Part shown: piece by piece, positions 48,801-54,800 of the stretch
Numbering within the stretch: position 1 is the stretch's first letter
Layout: each line of letters begins with the position of its first letter
NCBI GenBank assembly: GCA_020796225.1
Contig: CM036755.1
Span: 45,116,306 to 45,180,305 of the forward strand
Length of the DNA: 64,000 nucleotides
Reading direction: 5' to 3'
Source of the DNA: Arion vulgaris
Taxonomy: Eukaryota; Mollusca; Gastropoda; Stylommatophora; Arionidae
The notes under the pieces: model-generated
Seen by the model: the letters and a program-made list of their open reading frames with translations, nothing else
The model's database searches: none
Told to the model about the DNA's origin: nothing
Program-made: the position numbers and the translations under genes

Positions 48801-51800
48801 TGCACAACGTACAATCGTTCTTAGGCTCAGATTACATACAAGTCACAAAGAGTGGTTCAACAGGTGCTCGTTATGGAGCATTCGAAGAAGAAGAACATGG
48901 GCAACTAGCCTAAGAAGCAAGTTCCCTAACAACTACGCTACTCTCATAAGACTTTATAAGTCTGTGAAACTATGTTTGTCAGACTGTATAAGATTTGTTG
49001 CATACCTAAACAAATTTTGCAATAGCAATTTATAATGAACTCAAAAAACCCCCAACAGTTGACTTCTGAAAAAGTGAAAATATCAAACCTTCTTCCTCAT
49101 GGCCAGATCGCTGGTTGAGTAGGCCTTCCGTGGTACCAGCTGTTGCTGAATCAAGCATAAAACAATTCAATAGATGAACAAGATGCAACTACATTAAAAC
49201 AAACATTTAGCAGAACACAAGAAAGCAATAAGATTAAAATATAACAATATTAATTTTAAATCATGCAGTGGCTGGTCAGTACTATTTCTAAATAATAAAA
49301 CATTGAAATATGTTGCAATACTTAAGCAACAACATTATTAAACAATTGCATATCAATAGATATTTAACTTCTAATTAACAGCAACACAAGTTCTCACGTT
49401 TTGCAGAATTATTACAATAGAAAATAGCAATGGGCTTCAGATTTAACATTTTTTTTTTTTTTAATTCACAATTCATCTGTTTTGCTTGATTTACCTGTTT
49501 TTGTGATCTGTTTAAAAAGTTACATTTCCATTTTTATTTTTTGTCAGGATTTGATTTCTCAGTCAAATTTGTTCCTATAGCCTATATCTTACTATGGGTC
49601 ATTAATACTTTAGTCGTAATTAAATCCACCTTTTGACAAGGTACTACGTAGATGAAGTTTTGATCGTTATGTTAGCAGTTTTGATTGGTCAGTTTAAAAA
49701 TAGATTGCAAGCTGGACATAAGCAGTAATAAACAGATAAGCTTACTGGTAAAACTAAAGTTCAAACTTCTTGGATTGAGGTACTTCTCATTCAACCATTG
49801 ATGACAGCACTGTCTGGTTATATCAAAGCATTTTGATGATTTAAAACATATATTGTATACATGTCTGAAGTATTGGTCAAAATATAGAAGGTCAGGTTTC
49901 GAAATTACCAAAAAAAAATTATTTGAGCCTAATTTAGCAAGGAATTTCAATACTTAAAACTAAGATAGTTTTCTCTTCTTGCTTGGTCATAGGCAAATTT
50001 TCCATTTGTTGTTATAACAATATGGACTAATGAAAATTATGACATAATCCTTTACATGACGTTGCCATCAACCACAGTAAGCGAGTCGTTGATTTTCTAG
50101 GCACCACTTATACGTTCAGTAATATACCATTCAGTGCTACATAGAACCAATACTGACATACAGATGCGAGTCATGGACAATGAACATACAGATCGAAAAA
50201 TCTCTGAGGGCCACAGAGATGTGGTTTTACAGAAGAATGATGAGAATCCCATGGACTGCTAAAATAACTAATGTTGAGGTGTTGAACGAGATCAAGACAC
50301 AGAGAAAGCTTATCATCAATATAAGAAAGAGGCAGTCACCATTTTTCAGATATGTAATGAGGAGGGAAGGTTTAGAACACATTGTGACAACTGGTAAAAT
50401 TGAGGGTAGACGAGACAGAGAAAGACAAAGAAAAAAATTTTGGATGGTCTGACTTTGTGCCACGATAGAGCATTAACATCTGAGTTGATAGCAAACACCA
50501 AAGATAGAGATTTGTGGAGATCCATGATCGCCTACGCCAGCCGGCATGACACCTGATGATGATGAGTATGCCATTACTTTCTGAACGGTAAGGTCTATTT
50601 TTATCGTGCGTAAAAATCCATGCTGGACAAATTTGCTTCCAAAACTGCCTGTCGCATAGTTTGAACCAGGTACACTTGGGTTGTGACCGAGCACACTACC
50701 TCTTAAGCTACAGATGCCCACTATAACAATATATATACAACAAAGTCTAAATGCAGCAATAAAAAGGTGGTAGTCACGACAGAGATGAAGTGTCTTCACA
50801 GAATGTTGGGAGTATCAAGAAGAGACCGGTTTAGAAATGAAGACATCAGGAAAAAGTGTGTACAACATCAGTACTGGACTTCATCAAGAAACAACAAACA
50901 TGTGGTTTGGTCACATAAGCAGATTACCAACAGACAGTGCACATCAAAGAGCAATGTTAGTCCCATTAAAGTGGATACAAAACAAAAGGCCGTCCAAGCA
51001 ATAGGTGGGACTCAGAGATAACACAGACAGTGAAACACTTTATTTATGAAGCACAACAAAGTCTTTTCTAAAAATCACTTCTTATTCTGACATTCTTATT
51101 ATTGTTGTAAAACAGAATTGGAGAAAAGAAAGAGAAAGTACAAACTGAACATAATAATTTCAATATAATCATTAGCACTGAGAAAATGACTCAATAATGA
51201 ATAGTTTACTTCTACCTGCGACTCTTAACCCTTTCGCTGCTACATACTTTCCGAAGACGGAGCTACAAATAGCTACTCTTTGTTTCTAGGTCACAAATGT
51301 GAATGAACGCCTATAGCAATGACAGTAGAAATGTATAATGTGTTAACACGTCTTTAGCCCACAGAGGAGAGATAACAGATGTGTTAATGAGTCTTTAGCA
51401 GTGAATGGGGGGGAAAAAAAGTCTATACACGTCCTTAGCAGCTAATGGGTTAAACCATAGATTCCTAAACTTTTTCGGCCCACTGCCCACTTTGCACAAC
51501 ACAAACTTTGTAATGTCCCCTCCATATTATAACAGTTTGCCAACGCCCCCCTATCACATATACACATGCTCTATTTCTCTTTGACATAGAAAATTGATAT
51601 ATATTTCTGTGATACATGGTCAATTTTCAAATGATTATATGCATGAAATAGAAAACTGATCAAAAGTGGATAGTGTAAGGCTGGCATAAGATGAATTAAA
51701 ATGTAGAATTCAAATTTTAAATGATTATTCAATCGCAAAATCACAAAAACAGTTTATTTTAAAATATTTATTATTAATTTCTTCTTTAAGGAGTCACCAA

Positions 51801-54800
51801 CCTCTAATCGCCTGAACACCCCCAAATTCTTCTGAACCCACTACCCCGCCCTCCCTAAACGCTTCAGCGCCACTGGGGCGATGCTCCCACTTTGGGAATT
51901 GCTGGGTTAAACAAAAGCAACTTAAAATATGTTTCTATAAGCGTCGACTGCATGTGATCAGATATAATTAGGATTTGCAGATCATGTTGCATATGCTGTA
52001 CACAAACCAATGAAGATCAAGCAGGCGTGGGTCTCTTTTTCTTCTTTGTATTCATTCTTATCCAACAATTGAATCACCATTTGTGATTTGTTTGATTTCG
52101 CAGAAGAACGAATGCGCTGCACCGGTTTACCCATATCACTTCATACTTTTGGGGAGAAATTACATGCCACCCACCGAAAATTTTGCACAAAGTACAAACT
52201 TTGTAGCCCAAGCAACAATGCTATGGATCTCCGAAAGAAAATGTACATATGAAGTGAACGAGATGATTCGGATTTGAAACCATAACCTTCAGAACACAAT
52301 GTGAACATCTTAATCACTTCGCCCCAATGACTTCCTTAAAATTACAACAGATAACAAGTAATAACTAAATATAAATTATCCATTATTTTTGTACAGAGAA
52401 GAGCCAGAGTAGCATAGTTGTTAGTAAACTGGCTTCTTAGGATAGTGATTAGGGTTGAATTCAACAGTGAGAGTGGAATATTTTGCCAATCGTAACAGCT
52501 CTCATGTAGATCTAGACTTAATTGGATACTAAGAAAAGCACAGGGAAGTAAAGGTGGCCGGCGTGATGATGATCACATCACCCATCGTGTGCCGACCGTC
52601 AGTAAAAAATATGGGTCTAACACTGTATTACCCTATATACCTTGAGTTATAAAAGGGTTTATTTTTAAAACTTTATACAGAGAGAATCTAATTGTTTTTT
52701 ATCCCATAATTTTCAATAAATCTGTTTAGAAAAGGAAGCAAAAATAAAAAGAAGGAACATCAAGCACAAGAAGGAAATGGATTGTTTGTATTCAACTCCT
52801 GGAAAAGCAGGAAAAACAGAGATGATGGGGTGAGTCAATAACAAATTATACAGCATTTAATTGTGCTAAATTATATGTTTTTAGTATCCCTCTGATAAGT
52901 GTTGTATCTGCTCAGGGAAGGGCTTTTAGGGCACATGTGGGAAGTGTTCAAAGAGGTTAATAACAACTAAAATGAGACCTAGCAGCTAAAATATAGATAT
53001 TTTAATTTAAAGTTTAAGATTTGTCAATTCTCAATATTTGTTTTTTTGTTTTGATTGTTCTTAACTCTTTCCATGCTAATCGCCGCACACTGCGCCACAG
53101 AGTATTTCATTGAAATCCATTTGCAGTACACTGCGCCATTCAAGTTGTTTCATTTATATAGGTCTTTCTAGTTTTACTTCTACTATTTTACTTCTACTAC
53201 TGCCCGAGTGGTTACGGGGCCCAAATTTGGGGTGTAAAGAATAGAAGTGGTTACCGGGGCCCAAATTTGGCTTGTAAAGAATAGAATCACTGTTACCTGC
53301 CACGCATGTCGTAAGAGGCGACTAAGGAAGTTTGGCTGAAATTGGATGTGTATGTTCTAAATGTGTAGAAGTCTATGCATTTAGGGGCCTACCAAACCAA
53401 TGTGCAACGTATACACGTTCTTGACAAAGATCAAACATGTCACAGAGAGTCATTAAAATTGGTTGTAAAGAACGAACGCGAAGAAGACTTCTACTACTTT
53501 TTAACCTTGTTATTCTAATATGTTGTCCAGTTTTCTTCAATTTAGTATATAATAAGATATATATATATATGTTTATTTATTAACGAGTAGTTATGATTTA
53601 AAAATTGCTTTTTTGCCTCCCTTGAATTAATTGTGTACAACTGAATAAATAACTGGGTATGGAAAGAGTTCAATGTTTGAAAGAGTTCAATGTTTGACAG
53701 ACTCGAGAGTCAAGGCAGGGGAAGTAAGCAAGCACGGAACATTAACCTCAGGTTCTATATCTCCATCCAGGCCTGCTTCATCAAAAAACTGAATCTGAAA
53801 ATGTGGTGTTAACATAAATACAGTAAAGAAAAACCCACATCACATAATGGTGTAGTGATCTAAAGCATAAGAGACCTCACAGTAATAGAGCTTAGAAAAA
53901 CTAATGGGAACATGACAGAATATCATGGCATATACTTTACAGGATGTAGCCGTCAACAACAGTAAGCGAGTTGTCAATTTTCTAGGCGCCACTTATACGT
54001 TCAGTAGTTTTCCATTGCTTTCTAATGGTGAGGTTTATTTTATCGTTGTAAAAATCCAAGGGAACTAATTTGCTTCCAAACTTGCCCAGCACAGAGTTTG
54101 AACCAGGTACACTTGGGTTGTGATCGAGCTCACTACCTCTTAAGCTACAGGCGCTCCCCATAGGGGAACATATAAGGATGAAATATCTGACATTACTAAG
54201 GAAAAATGGGGGTTCAAAGGTAGAATCATCAACTTCATTGCAGGTGTCACCATATGGTTCATTAACTCTCTGCAGAAATGTTTGCTTCTCTGCCTTTTGG
54301 CTAAGATCTAAGTGTAGTGTCCACTTGCTTGCAGCCAAAGGGCGGGAGCCTTCATAGAGTTAATAGGCAACTAAATACATTTCAACAAATTCAAAGCAGC
54401 TCTCATTCGAAAGAATGACGAGGCTCTGAGTTTTTACGTGTTACAAATGTACCTGGGTATGCGATGGATAGAGCACACACTGAGGGGACTCGGACAACAT
54501 CACCACACTCGATGTGGACCCCCATCTGATGGAACCCCCAGGGTAATAAAGGTTCCGGAAGACGCAAGAACACCTGAAGACGGGAGTTGGAGACAGAATG
54601 CAAGAAAATGAGGAGAGAGTAGAGAGATCTGGAAAAGATGGCCTTGTATAGGAGGACTCGGGAGGCTTGAAATGCTATGCCTCCCTAAGGACGAAGGGTG
54701 AAGAAGAAAGGAGACTAGTGAGAGAGATAGTTAAGTAAAGGTGACAGTTAATGTGTCACTGAATTTACATTTACGAGATGAGTTTTGGACATTAGAATAT

